Shown: piece by piece, positions 39,886 through 50,760 of the stretch
Layout: each line of letters begins with the position of its first letter
Numbering within the stretch: the stretch's first letter is position 1
NCBI RefSeq assembly: GCF_050948175.1
Contig: NC_135198.1
Location: 4,973,001 to 5,037,000 of the forward strand
Direction of reading: 5' to 3'
Source of the DNA: Xylocopa sonorina
Taxonomy: Eukaryota > Arthropoda > Insecta > Hymenoptera > Apidae
DNA length: 64,000 nt
Made by a program: the position numbers and the translations under genes
Notes under the pieces: generated by a model
The model's database searches: none
What the model saw: the letters and a program-made list of their open reading frames with translations, nothing else
What the model was told of the DNA's origin: nothing

Positions 39886-39895
39886 CCTCCACCAG
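39776..39895 (+). repeat. Long polypyrimidine tract with (CT)n core
   Basis: About 120 nt of nearly pure C/T includes a (CT)n run at 39850-39878 and ends in TTTTTCCTCCACCAG. It could form triplex DNA or bind polypyrimidine-tract proteins in RNA. It looks like a strong 3' splice site, but a stop (TAG) follows at once in one frame and no open exon with a donor was found. Confidence 0.85.
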
Positions 39896-42410
39896 TAGAC
39901 ACATATCCGGCCAGCGTCTCTCGAAGCTAAATGGCCGGATAGCACGGAATAAAGGCGCGGCTGACGCGACTCATCTGCATAATAAAAGTGGAAAGCGCGG
40001 AGATATGAAATCTTAACCAAACTGTACGTGCCTTTTAAATCGCGACGCGAAATAAAGGAACGTTAATCGGCGGCCACCGCGATCCTTCTTTCCGCGCGGC
40101 CGTTTCCCTAATTGGCACTTGTATTCGAACGATCCACTTTCCCGCCCTACCGTCCACGGATTTTTTCCCTCTCCTTTTCGCTCCGATTTACATTTCGCTA
40201 CCCTTCTCCTTCGTTTTTCTTTCGCGTTCCTCGATTACTCGTCGGAGAGTCGGTTTTATCCCTGTTTCGGCCGCCTGCGCGCCGCGACTGCCATAATTGG
40301 AAACGGTGCTCGAGAACGTGCCCGAATTTCATCGATCCTCGTATCACGAATTCGGCAGTAAGCGATTTAATCGAACGCGTTTCGACGAACGACGTCGTCG
40401 CGTTCGATTATTTACTTCTCTCTCTTTAGTTCATAGCAACGATCTTTAAACTTGTAAAGCAAACTTGAACCCTGAAAATTCTCGCATTTCCTCCTCTCAT
40501 CGTTACTCGTCACGCTTCTTAAACTTTGTAACAGAAAGGAGAGAGAAATTCTCGAAACGTCTGTCTTAACCCTCGAACATGAACAGAAAGTTCAGAGTGC
40601 AAAAACAGGTGTTCATTGTCTCCTCAGTTCTGTCTTCTCGCCTCGAGGGTGAAGCGTTTCCGGTGGAGGTCTGCACCATGCGATATAACACCACTACAAT
40701 TAATACCACACATGCACGCAAATAAAAATAATATTTAAGTAACTATATTCCAAATCAATTATCAACACCAATAAAATCAGTTCGAAAGAAGCTCAAATTA
40801 AGCGTGGGCGATAATAAAAAAATTCATTGCGATTCGAAACTCTTGCGCTTATATGAAACAGACGGTAACAAGTGTTTCCATCGACAGACGATATAGGCGA
40901 GAGTTAGCGGATGCTTCGAAAAGAGATTTCGAAGGCTCTCAAACAATCGTTACGCGCAGCCGGTTTGTTGGGGCGGTAATAAAGAGAGAGGAGTAACGAG
41001 CGCGGGAGAGTTACGAGGTTATCCCGGACAGCTACGTAAATTCGCATTACCGGGGATATCCCATCGCGCAGAATTGCCTGGTCGTAAAAGCGCGAAAGCC
41101 GTGTCAACCGTCGAGATATGGAATCCCAACGGGGGCCAGGCGATATTGGTATCGGCAGGAATCGAACGTGCGACGTCTACGGGATCTCCTTTCGCAAATA
41201 GAAGCACCGCGATAGAAAACGCCACCCCCTGTCTCGGCTTCCGACGTCTTTTCGCTGAATCGAGACTTGTTCCTCGGGGCTGCAGCTCGTGGCGAACAGG
41301 AAATGACCATTCGTGGGAACGAGACGGAACGGAACTGTCTGATCTTTCGTACGAGTGTTTTCTTTCTTTTTGTTTATTTATTTTATCTTTTTTTTTTAAT
41401 ATTTGTAAATGGAACGCTGGTGCTTTGATCGTAACGAGAGAGAGAGAGCTGTTTTTTTAAATCGTTGCTAGTTTAAATAAGTTTCGATATTAAAGTTGAA
41501 AATATCATACTTGATAACGTATTTATGTATTATAGGCGAATAGATATTGACCATTTTCGACTCTCACTCGCCACGATGTTTCGCGTGTCAATTCGAGAGG
41601 CGACAGTCTCTGTTTATACTGAATTTCGTTATCTCCAATTGATAGAAGCGATGTATTGGTTCGTGAATAGAAGTCCCTTAGGCTGTTTATGTTTTCGGTT
41701 GGAAAGTGACATTGTGACGTAAAATGGGGATTAAGATAAAAGTCCTCTACGACTGTAGTCCTGGCGTCGAATACGTATCCAGCGTTAGTACAGTTTCGAC
41801 GATCGTAGCAAGCACACGTATCGCGAAGTTTCGCACCACTCGTTTTAAAATTTTAAGACGTGTTTGATTTCGAATTCTATTCTATCCATAATGAAACTGG
41901 CAGTAAAGCAAGTGCAAACAGTGAGGACGTATCGCATGTGGAAAATAGAAAAATTAGAGTAATAGGCAGTGAATGCGGAAGTAGCAGCGATGACCCATAA
42001 GATTCTGGCAATTCAGAATGCCTTGGTAAGTGTTTCGTAAAATATCACATCAAACGCAATTACAGAACTCGAACTCTGATAATTATGTTTCTCAAATTGT
42101 AAATACATAGATAATATAACACTTTCGTATGTTAATTTGCATATAAATTCATTTACTGCAAATGATGGAAAAAATAGTCGAGCGCAAAGGGTTACATGGA
42201 GATGTGTTTAAAATTATACACTAAAATCGTCGTTATTTTTATTTACGCCGCCAGTATTGATTCTACGTGAGAAAATTTGTTCGTTTCGCATGTTTGTGAA
42301 GAAATATTAAAATTTTTCAGCGTTGTAATACAAACCGGTCAGTTTTTTCGTTTCGATTCGTTCGATTGGATCCCTCGTACGAAAATAAACACTCACTGAT
42401 GCATTGCATA
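39896..42410. other. Gene-free stretch before the second ratchet site
   Basis: Mixed composition. A possible decayed TTAA element lies at 40566-40653 and a protein-like remnant at 41857-42100. T runs occur near 41390 and a short GA run near 41440. A good donor-like word (TTG|GTAAGTG) lies at 42024-42025 but has no supported exon upstream. Confidence 0.4.
41857..42100 (+). pseudogene. Possible decayed coding fragment, acidic/Ser-rich
   Basis: One frame reads about 44 codons with an acidic, Ser-rich translation (it includes KASANSEDVSHVENRK and GSECGSSSDDP). It then meets a TAA stop at 41990-41992 and continues about 35 codons in the same frame. The composition looks more protein-like than neighbouring chance frames and could be the remains of a transposon protein. 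No family was recognised and there is no start codon context. Confidence 0.2.
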
Positions 42411-42451
42411 AATTAACTCGGCTCTCTTTCTTTTTTGCTTTCAGGTAAGCA
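42411..42451 (+). promoter_or_regulatory. Recursive-splicing ratchet site 2 (zero-length exon)
   Basis: This is the best-formed site in the window. It has AATTAAC at 42411-42417 (putative branch A 42416), a 22-nt almost pure pyrimidine tract at 42421-42442, and CAG ending at 42444, fused to GTAAGC from 42445. The branch A is 28 nt from the AG, as at 9495. No ATG-led or long open exon follows. The downstream word ACGTAAAAC (GT at 42497) could be a competing donor. The motif is directly visible; function is inferred from Drosophila ratchet points. Confidence 0.75.
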
Positions 42452-43877
42452 TATCTGTGGTGGAGATTAGTTTGTACAGACATTTACAAGAGTTACGTAA
42501 AACTGCATTCCATAGTACGTATAACAATTAATTACTATATAATATTTCTATTTTTAGTGAAGTTACAATTTGTATAAGTTTAATTTTCCTCTACACTTTT
42601 TTTCGAATGAAAACATATCCATTTAACGTCGATTGCAGTAACGAATACAAATTTACGATAAAACAACGCGGAGTACCGATTCCATGCATGACTTTCTGTC
42701 TTTCCTCTTTTTTTTTCCCTCCAGTCGCTGGTATAATAAATATGGAGAGAGAGAGAGAGAGAAAGAGAGGGAAAAGATAAAAGCCGGTATATGTGTGACG
42801 TACTCCGATAAAAAGAGGTTAACGTGCGAAAACGACTTTTCGAGATAAACGCGTTTAAAGTTATGCACTCCACGGTGGCATTGTCTGACGATTCCAGGGC
42901 ACCAACAGGCCTTAAAAAAGAAAAGAATGAAAGGAAACACTCCTTTCTCCACTTAAAAAAAAAAATTATTTTCTCATTTTTCGCAGATTTTATTATTTAT
43001 AGAGAATTTTAATCACGAATCATAAAGTCAAGAATACTTTTTAAAAAATCGAGGTGGACTTTATTGCAAAAGGTGTACCTAATTTCATTTACAAAAGTAC
43101 ATACAAACCTCGAATTCAATATTTATCACACCTTAACTCCTTTTACCAACTTGATATATTACTATGACCAAATAGAATAATAAAAGATAAGAGAATAGTT
43201 GAACTTTTCCAAATGTTTAATATCACTGTCGCTAAATTGATGGCCGAGCTTGCTTGCAACAACTCCACGCACGTCTCGATGGCGGTTCGGGACCAAAATG
43301 GCGCGCTTCGCCAGGAAGACGGTTCGACGGAGCGAATACTTGGAAAGCATTCACGGCGCGATCCGCGGATTCCCCGTGATCGACGGTTTTGTCAGAGACA
43401 AACGGCTTTTCGAAATCCCATTACGTAATCCCGGCGGCGTTTACAATTGGAGACGCGGCGGTTAAAATAATTATTTGGCGATGTTCCGGAAGCCAGCGAG
43501 GTGAACGTGGATAGGCGGGATAATGCGCGATAATTCATCGGTGCATGCGTTCGCGACTGTTCGCGGCCGCCGCAATTTTATGATTGCGTTATCGATGTCG
43601 TTATCGAAATCGCTGACCGCCATGATAAATGGAGTCGGGGGAATTGCCCGCCTAATTTTCTCGATCGCAACGAGAGAGGAGCATCGCGCGCGGATGTCGC
43701 GACAATTGCGTCAACTGCAATTTCGTTCCTTTTTTTTCCCCTCCCTCTCTCTTTTTGCTTTTTGTCACCGCGTATTTTTTTCCTCGTTGCTGTTTCCGAT
43801 CCCGCATTTTTCCGTCAGGGAGGATTGGTTTTGTTTCGTCGCCGTGCGACTTTAATTGTCAATTCACCGGCGTACCA

Positions 43878-43880
<3 letters not shown>
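42452..43880. other. Gene-free stretch
   Basis: AT-rich to about 43230, with an A-rich word at 42955-42965, then CpG-rich at 43240-43700 and a pyrimidine-rich + strand at 43727-43800. No exon was recognised. Confidence 0.4.
42745..42769 (+). repeat. (GA)n microsatellite, about 25 bp
   Basis: A GA run with one A interruption follows AAATATG and precedes GGGAAAAG. It is a simple sequence. Confidence 0.9.

Positions 43881-43921
<41 letters not shown>
43881..43921 (+). repeat. (TC)n microsatellite, 41 bp
   Basis: A perfect TC run follows CGTACCAATT and precedes TTCCC. It generates low-complexity Ser-Leu frames in all + strand phases, which are not genes. Confidence 0.97.
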
Positions 43922-43926
<5 letters not shown>

Positions 43927-45126
43927 TTTTTTTTTGTCCCTACCGATTCGTCGATGGATTTCTCCGATCCGGAAAATGAAAATGCATTTCGTGCGTTTTA
44001 TATGCGATAAGCGCGGAACGATTTTGTTTCGCGGACAATAACGAAACGACGGGACAACGAACGTTTTCGTTATTGCCTTTCAGCTTGATTTTCACTGGTC
44101 GCGCGGCTTAATTTATTCGCCAGCGATTCGAGACTTTTTTGCCCCTCGAATCTTCGCGAGATGGATTCTTTTTTACTGGGTCGGTTCAAGGAGATTTATT
44201 AATATTTATTTCTGCACATGTGTAGAAGCGTAGACCATTGTTAGGTGAATTCAGAGAAGGTTTGTAAGATATTACACTATTAAGAATATTAAAGAATTAT
44301 TATTAGAATTATAATTATTAAAGCTATTAGAATATTAAGAAATCATTAAGCTGAGGAAGTATTACAAAGTAATTTTTTGCAAATTGTAATTTATTTTTCA
44401 GTAAATTTAGAAAAGATTTATATAAATTATTAGTTATTTTATTACTTATTTGTATTAATACAAAACGTTACTTACGCATAAGTACGCATAAGTTCTGATA
44501 AATCGCGATTTAATTTAAAGCAGGTGAAAAGAAAATACTTGAACGAAATGATAAGCACCCATAAGTGCAATGGGTGCTTTGTTAAATCGAACGATGCACT
44601 TTCAGTAACGTCGTCATTCCTTACCCTCCTGTGAGAATCGTATTGTTGAATGTAACGTCGTCAGAAATTACAAAACGTCTTATTGTAATGATAGACAAGC
44701 CATCGATCATCACTGTTCGTTGCGAGTGCCTCGGTATTTGCTGTGATAGATTTATGAAACTGGTGACCTTATCTGAGTAGCACCGTGCACAGTAGAACGA
44801 GACGAATTGATTTATTACGCGAGAACTGTGTAATTCGATTAGAAAGAGAATAGAAAATTGCATGTGAGACGTTATGCCTGCCATTGTACCAGGAGAGAAT
44901 GTTTTACACAACATCGCGATCCCTGAACACTGTTGAATGAATCAATTTTACGTTTCTGTCGTTTTCATTGTCCCATCTGTGTATCTGTTTGCTTAACTTT
45001 GCAATTCCAACATTTCTTGAAAGCACACATTCCAATCTATCATTCTGCGTATCAAATAATCGCGATCGTAGTCGCAAATACGTTCAATTTCTACTTTGAA
45101 CTCCACTTTTCACGCATTCACGTTTC
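43922..45126. other. Gene-free, mostly AT-rich stretch
   Basis: Strongly AT-rich at 44190-44540. It contains the hairpin at 44553-44579. No exon, RNA gene or mobile element was recognised. Confidence 0.4.
44553..44579. other. Perfect 10-bp hairpin with 7-nt loop
   Basis: AAGCACCCAT (44553-44562) is followed by loop AAGTGCA and the exact complement ATGGGTGCTT (44570-44579). The flanks do not extend the stem, so a microRNA precursor is unlikely. The function is unknown. Confidence 0.7.
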
Positions 45127-45366
45127 CCGTGTTCTCGCATCAAGAATTTCGCACAAAATTCTCAGTTGAATATAATTTAATCTCTCACCAATTTAAACAT
45201 CAACCACAAACAAATACTCAAAATCAAAAGGCCCAAAATCGTGAACCGTGTTCTTGTATCAAGATTTTCGCACAAAATTCTCAGTCGAATATAATTTAAT
45301 CTCTCAGCAATTTAAACATCAACCACGAATAGATACCAGAAATCGAAAAATTAAAAATCGTGAAAC
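45127..45366. repeat. Tandem duplication, 119-bp unit, two copies
   Basis: CCGTGTTCT starts at 45127 and 45246. Each is followed by CACAAAATTCTCAGT, GAATATAATTTAATCTCTCA and AATTTAAACATCAACCAC with few differences. The region is AT-rich and the frame is not conserved. Confidence 0.9.
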
Positions 45367-46346
45367 CGATTAAATCTGTAAAACAAGCGAAATAATCGTC
45401 AGACGAGTAACAAGCGCGAGAGGGCAGAAACGGAAACCGACATGGCTGCTCGAAGCCGACGTTCCCAGTAACGAGCGAATGAATCGCGCGACGTCATAAA
45501 ACGATTGAAGCCTCGCATAATAGAATTTCTCAGAACCGATTTCCCCAATAACAATGGGGACGTCATAAAACAAAAAGGAGATCCCAGCCGAGCACATTAA
45601 TTCCTTGGACGTTTTCCCGGTAACGGCGGAACGAATCGCGCGCGCCTGTTCGAGAGGATCGATACACGAGAGCCGCCACCCTCTCGTCCGCGCGCGTTAT
45701 GTCGCCACTAAAAGTTAACCAGGAACGATAACAAACGGCGTCCCGTGGCCAACCGTGTCGCGCCGTTTCCCACGACGAAATTATTACACAGCTTCAGGCT
45801 CCTCGCGATAGGTTTAATCTGGCGATGTCGAAACGCCACGCGGCCAGGCAGGCGTGAACGCGCTCAGCCGTGGCAGTTTCGATTCGCAGCGGCGGCGCGA
45901 CGCGGCGTCGGAGCGTAGTTCGCTCGGATTTCTATTGCGAAATGGCCGGATTGGTGGTAAGTGGGATGGTAAGAGGATAGAAGAGGGTGGACGGGCCATG
46001 TTAACCCAGTTTCTATCCAAGTGATCAATACAACACCGTTCTCGCGCTACGCCGCAGCCACTTACTCATCTTGGAAGGCTCGCGCGTTCTTTGCCTCGAC
46101 TCGGTTGGATAAATGTTATCCGATTTACGATCGAACCTCATTAGTTCGCTGGTGTATTATTTTCGTTGTCGCCATAGGCACTGCCACGCTGGCTCCTCTG
46201 TCGCTGTCGTCGATGCTTTACCGCTGGCTTTCGTCGTCCCGAATTACAGGGGTGCGCTTCGCGTGTTCGAGCGACGATTGTACAGGGTGCTTCAGACAAT
46301 GCGTTCTTTTGGCTTTGTGGACGATTGTCGCGGTTGCTTCTCTTTG

Positions 46347-46364
46347 TTTTTTTTTTTTTTTTTT
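46347..46364 (+). repeat. Poly(T) run, 18 bases
   Basis: An uninterrupted T run lies between TTTG and GTAGATG. On the - strand it is poly(A); no retroelement body was recognised. Confidence 0.9.
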
Positions 46365-49120
46365 GTAGATGAATTGGATAGATGAGTTTTTGGAGTTGCG
46401 AGTGTTTATGATGCACGTTCGTGGGGGTAGTGGAGGGTTGAACGATAGTGTTTTGGGTGTATGTGTGTTTTGTGTTTGTGTACGATTAATTTTTATATGG
46501 TTTTACTTTCGTAGAAGATGTGTTGCTTTCAGTAGGAAGTAATTATTTTTTGTAGTATTTTGATCCTTTATATAGTATCACTAATTTGTAGCTTCGAGAA
46601 GAGTAATTATTAGAGAGATCGAGTACTTTAGATTCATTTATGGTGTTCTGTAAATACAAATTTATGTCGTTAGCGTTAAAATTATGTACTAGCAATGCAA
46701 TTTAAAAGCTTCTAACGTAGCATATAATTCAAAGTTATTTTCCATTCGTAACTTTCCAAAGATATTTCAATCATTACCCGCAACATCGTACCCAGAACAA
46801 TGGGAACAAAGCTTTAACATTGTAACGAGAGTGAATCCGGAAGAATACACTTGACAATGGCACGCGTGTCGAAATTTTTTTTAGCGACAGCCCGCGTATG
46901 GTATTGTTCCTAGCGACACAACAGCAGAAGCGTGTTCAATTTAGCTTTTTGGCATACAGAACGTATGGCTGAGACCTCTTTGGGGATCGTGTCAGCGTCC
47001 CCAGCGTTTTCATTGTCCGCGGACGTTCTCGATTTTCCTCACCTTTCCCCATTCAGACTTTGCACTGTTCCACTAATCTCAAACATGTCACGTAATCTTA
47101 CAAACGTCCCCTCTGTCGCTCGCGCTGATCCACATTTCCTTCTCGACCGCCGCCGTGGCAACTCGTTCGCGTTTTCCGTTTCTCCCAGTGTGGCACTTAA
47201 AGATATACGCTCGCTTATGCACGCTGCAAACGCGAACGTGACCGTGCTGTTGGCGTCCGTGCATTGTTGCAACGGCCAGCGGCGAAATATGTCGACACCG
47301 GAATCAAAAGCCGGACAGATGGGCAGGTGTCGAAGGAGCAGCGGTTCCCAATTTATTTTAATCGCGAAACTGTGCAAATCTTGGCACGGAGACGTTGGAG
47401 CAGTGACAGTTTTCGTCGCGCCCAACAGCGAGGGTGGCGAACGTTTGTCCGTCGAGAGCTTTCGAGTTTGAAGTAGTTTAGGCTTTTTATTGATTACAGT
47501 GGATGGAGTTCTTCAGTTCTGACATTGTTAGTTGGAGCTAGAAAATATTATTTTACTGTGAAACACTTGTGGAGACTGGAAACTTTGCGTTGGATGTCTC
47601 TTGTAGCTTCAGATGTATATAGTCGTGATATAGTCGTGTATTCAAGGTGTGTATACATTATTATGGGACACACTGTGTATTCTTGTAAAATATATATTTG
47701 TGAAGCATACCTGTAGGATGGTTTATATTATTTGCTTCAAAAAGAGTAAACATTGAACGTGTAAACGTAATTTTAATACCAATTTGTGTGTACCATTTGT
47801 TTTATATTTGTGTAGCATGGATTGCGGGTTTAATTAATTCTATTTATTTTAATATTTATCTAAGGTGTTTGTTATTTGTTAGTTAGCTATAGTTGGTATT
47901 AGTAATATACAGTTTATCTGCTATAAATGTAAAAACTAGAAAAATGGGGTGGTGTTGACAAACAATATCTTTCTTAAATAAAATTTATGTCCCATTCTTT
48001 CTTCTCACAATCTCAAAAAATTACATTTCCGTCGCATCATTATTTTTCTCACTCGCTGTATAAAATTTTCAATTTTTCAACCCTCTCATCAAGGTCTCAA
48101 TTATTTCCAACCATCGCATTGAAAAAATTCGTGTACAAAATACTTTTTATCAGAAGAATGCTTGAAATTCACCAAATATGTTTTTCTCTGGCAATTTTAA
48201 CGTCGCAAAATCATTCGAATACCGACGTAAGATCGAGGGATGCCGCTCGATTTACCAAGGAAGAGAGAGCGACGCGGGTATCGCCAGGCGCTGACATTCA
48301 ACCGCGTTTCCGTCGTCGCGAAACAATAACCGTAGTGCTCCGTAACGTTTAGGCGTGCCATTGAAAATTACTCCGCGGAAGGTAGGAAGCATTTGGCTGG
48401 GCACAAAGGAGGAAAGAAAAAAAGAGCAGCGAAGAAAGCGAGTAGGCAGCCCTCGGTTGGGCTACGGATAAAAACGCGCCCTTGCGCGCATCGACCGGCT
48501 GTTGGCGAACGAGAACGCGAATTTGCTTTTGTGGAGACGCTGAACAAGCGATGTAGCCTAAACTTTCGCGAACACTTGGGGTGGTTGGATGTTTGCTATG
48601 TGTTTGGGCGGACACAACTTTTCTCGTATCCGATAGTCATGTGATGTTCGTCGTGAAGAGATCATCTCTTTCAATATTAAATGTATAAATTTTCTTTTTC
48701 TCACATTTCTCATTGCTTAAATAATCTTCCTCTATAAAGAACACAAAAATTAAAACTTAAAATTCTCCTCAAATATACTAAACTAAAATCAAAGAAAAAT
48801 AAATGTCACAAAAAAAAAAAAGAAAGGAAAAGAGAAGAACTTATTAAAGATCGAAAAAAGTGGAAACGTTAAATGACGCTTAGGTCGAGCCCTCTTCCCT
48901 GGCTCGTTTCAAGTGACCTTCTCAGCATCGTAGCCATCGACTCACAATGGCGGGTCACGACTGGCTGGTTCGCAGCGCGGCGCTTGAAAGGGGGCAATCA
49001 TTTTCTCATGATCTCTGGTCCCTCCCTGGCAGAGGCCGATCACTTTCCACGGGCGTGCACGCACGCGTTACCTTAGCCTGGACGTAAGGAGTTTTACAGC
49101 CGTTTGTTCGACAGCCGCGC

Positions 49121-49146
49121 GTATTAACGCCTCCTTTAAGGTAAGA
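49121..49146 (+). promoter_or_regulatory. Weak ratchet-like site
   Basis: ATTAAC, a short CCTCCTTT tract and AAG fused to GTAAGA (junction 49140/49141) resemble a ratchet point. The 3' splice site is weak: A at -3, and the candidate branch A only 13 nt from the AG. It lies between the strong sites at 42.4 and 60.4 kb. It is recorded as a possibility only. Confidence 0.2.
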
Positions 49147-49747
49147 TCGTGTGGCCCCCCTGCGCTCGCTCCAGCGGCGTTCGCCCGTAATCTCGCACGG
49201 AGGATAACCCGTGACAAGCGTAGTAATCGCGCGGCAGAAAATTGCCCTTTCGGTTCGCTAAACGGATAATTAATTAACGTGATTGACGGGTCGGATAACC
49301 CGCGCGGAGTCGCTTTCAGCCGGTGCCGCGGCGTCGATACCGCCGCGTTGACAACTGAATAAATGCGCTCGAAACGCCATTACGCCTGTGGAACCTACGC
49401 CTCGTCGGGTCGTTCCGATTTTTGTACTACGACATTGATCAGCGATGAGATCGGGGCCGTTTCACGCGAGTTTAGAGGCTAATTGAATGGTTTCTGGACC
49501 TGATTATTCTTAAACGAGGGTTCGTCCTCTTTGGAAGTAGTTCCAAGTGTAATACACCCTTAGTCGAGTATAGCGCGTTGATGATTGATAACGAAATAGG
49601 ATAAAATGCGATTGATATCAACGATGACCTGAAACTATAAAATTGTTGCACGTTCTCGTGACTGAGGACGTAAAAGTAAAATCTCTTGCTATAATTCTTA
49701 AAAAAGGTTGGAAAACAATTGAGAAGTTTATTATCATAGCTACGATA

Positions 49748-50166
49748 GACGAGTCAAATTACAGACATTTAATGGATCACAAACCAAGTTTATAAGAAAC
49801 AAGTGGTACCAATAGCGACAAATACGCAATTCGTTCGATAAAAAAAATAAAAAATCACCACGGTACTCTATCGAATAACAAAAAGTAGCACCAAATCGAG
49901 AGCTACAACAAGTGGACCAACACAATACTGTACAGCGAAGATAGCAAGCTCTCAGGCAGGACGAGTCAAATTACAGCCATTTAATGGATCACAAACCAAG
50001 TTTATAAGAAACAAGTGGTACTAATAGCGACAAATACGCAATTCGTTCGATAAAAAAAATAAAAAATCACCACGGTACTCTATCGAATAACAAAAAGTAG
50101 CACCAAATCGAGAGCTACAACAAGTGGACCAGCACAATACTGTACAACGAAGATACCAAGCTCTGA
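49748..50166. repeat. Tandem duplication, 212-bp unit, two nearly identical copies
   Basis: GACGAGTCAAATTACAG begins at 49748 and 49960. The copies stay nearly identical through AAGTAGCACCAAATCGAGAG to AAGCTCT, with only a few substitutions. This is evidence of a recent duplication. Shared - strand frames are a by-product. Confidence 0.95.
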
Positions 50167-50504
50167 ACCGTCCGGGATCTTTCAAATCCACCCCCGTAAT
50201 TCGATTGGAGCGGTGCGGGGACGGCGTGAAAAAAAGCCCGTTAACAACGTGGCCACCGTCAGTAATGGCTTTTGATCTCGGCTGGCAGGCAGGCAGGCGC
50301 GGCGAAACGGTCGCCCGCCTTCTGAATGGCTCGGGTGGTTGCACCGAAAGAGCGAACAGGGAGAGACGGATCGGTCAACCCCCTCCGATGGCTCTGCGTG
50401 CTGCACACGGCCGCATCGGCGTGCATGCGTCGCGTCGGTGATAGCCGCCGCACGGCTGAACGCGCCGAAGCCAATTAACTGTAACCCGCGGGATCTGCTT
50501 GCCA
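50167..50504. other. Gene-free CpG-rich stretch
   Basis: GC-rich, with overlapping open frames on both strands (105-107 codons) and a (GGCA)n-like word near 50285. No domain was recognised. Confidence 0.4.
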
Positions 50505-50760
50505 AGTCAGGCTTACCAGAGTAATGCCCTTACGAAGCCCCTCTCGGCGAGAGGGGCTGGCTGGGCTCCTGCGAGATGTAAGGCCAGACAAGAAAGACCG
50601 TGCACGGTTTACCTTTGTAATTCGGTAAGCCCGAATGCTGGCCCACGCCAGTCGTGAATTTGATTAAAACGCTTCCACGCTGGCCAGGTACGATCCCCAC
50701 TGCGAGCTACGGACCTGCCTGAGGGCCGAGGAAAGACACGGTGGTTCCTATTGTAATATA
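50505..50760 (+). other. Hairpin-rich GC segment, candidate structured element
   Basis: Nested inverted repeats are present. GGCTTACC (50510-50517) matches GGTAAGCC (50624-50631) inverted. Between them lie a perfect 10-bp stem AGCCCCTCTC/GAGAGGGGCT (50536-50558, 3-nt loop) and a 12-bp palindrome ACCGTGCACGGT (50597-50608). This could be a structured RNA, the core of an old inverted-repeat element, or chance. No known RNA family was recognised and no target-site duplication was seen. Confidence 0.35.

Larger units (their letters stand above)
45367..49747. other. Gene-free stretch, including a 179-codon chance frame
   Basis: CpG-rich at 45380-46330 and 48860-49480, AT-rich at 46440-46800 and 47490-48160. 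T18 lies at 46347-46364 and A12 at 48810-48821. The + strand frame at 46932-47471 is the longest on that strand but has no domain or signal I recognise and no splice context, so it is not called. GGATAACCCG occurs twice (near 49203 and 49295). Confidence 0.45.

Noticed and set aside
44553..44579. Hairpin as a microRNA precursor
   Set aside because: The stem is only 10 bp and does not extend into the flanks.
46932..47471. 179-codon + strand open frame
   Set aside because: No recognisable domain and ordinary GC-rich composition. An overlapping 128-codon frame on the other strand suggests chance openness.
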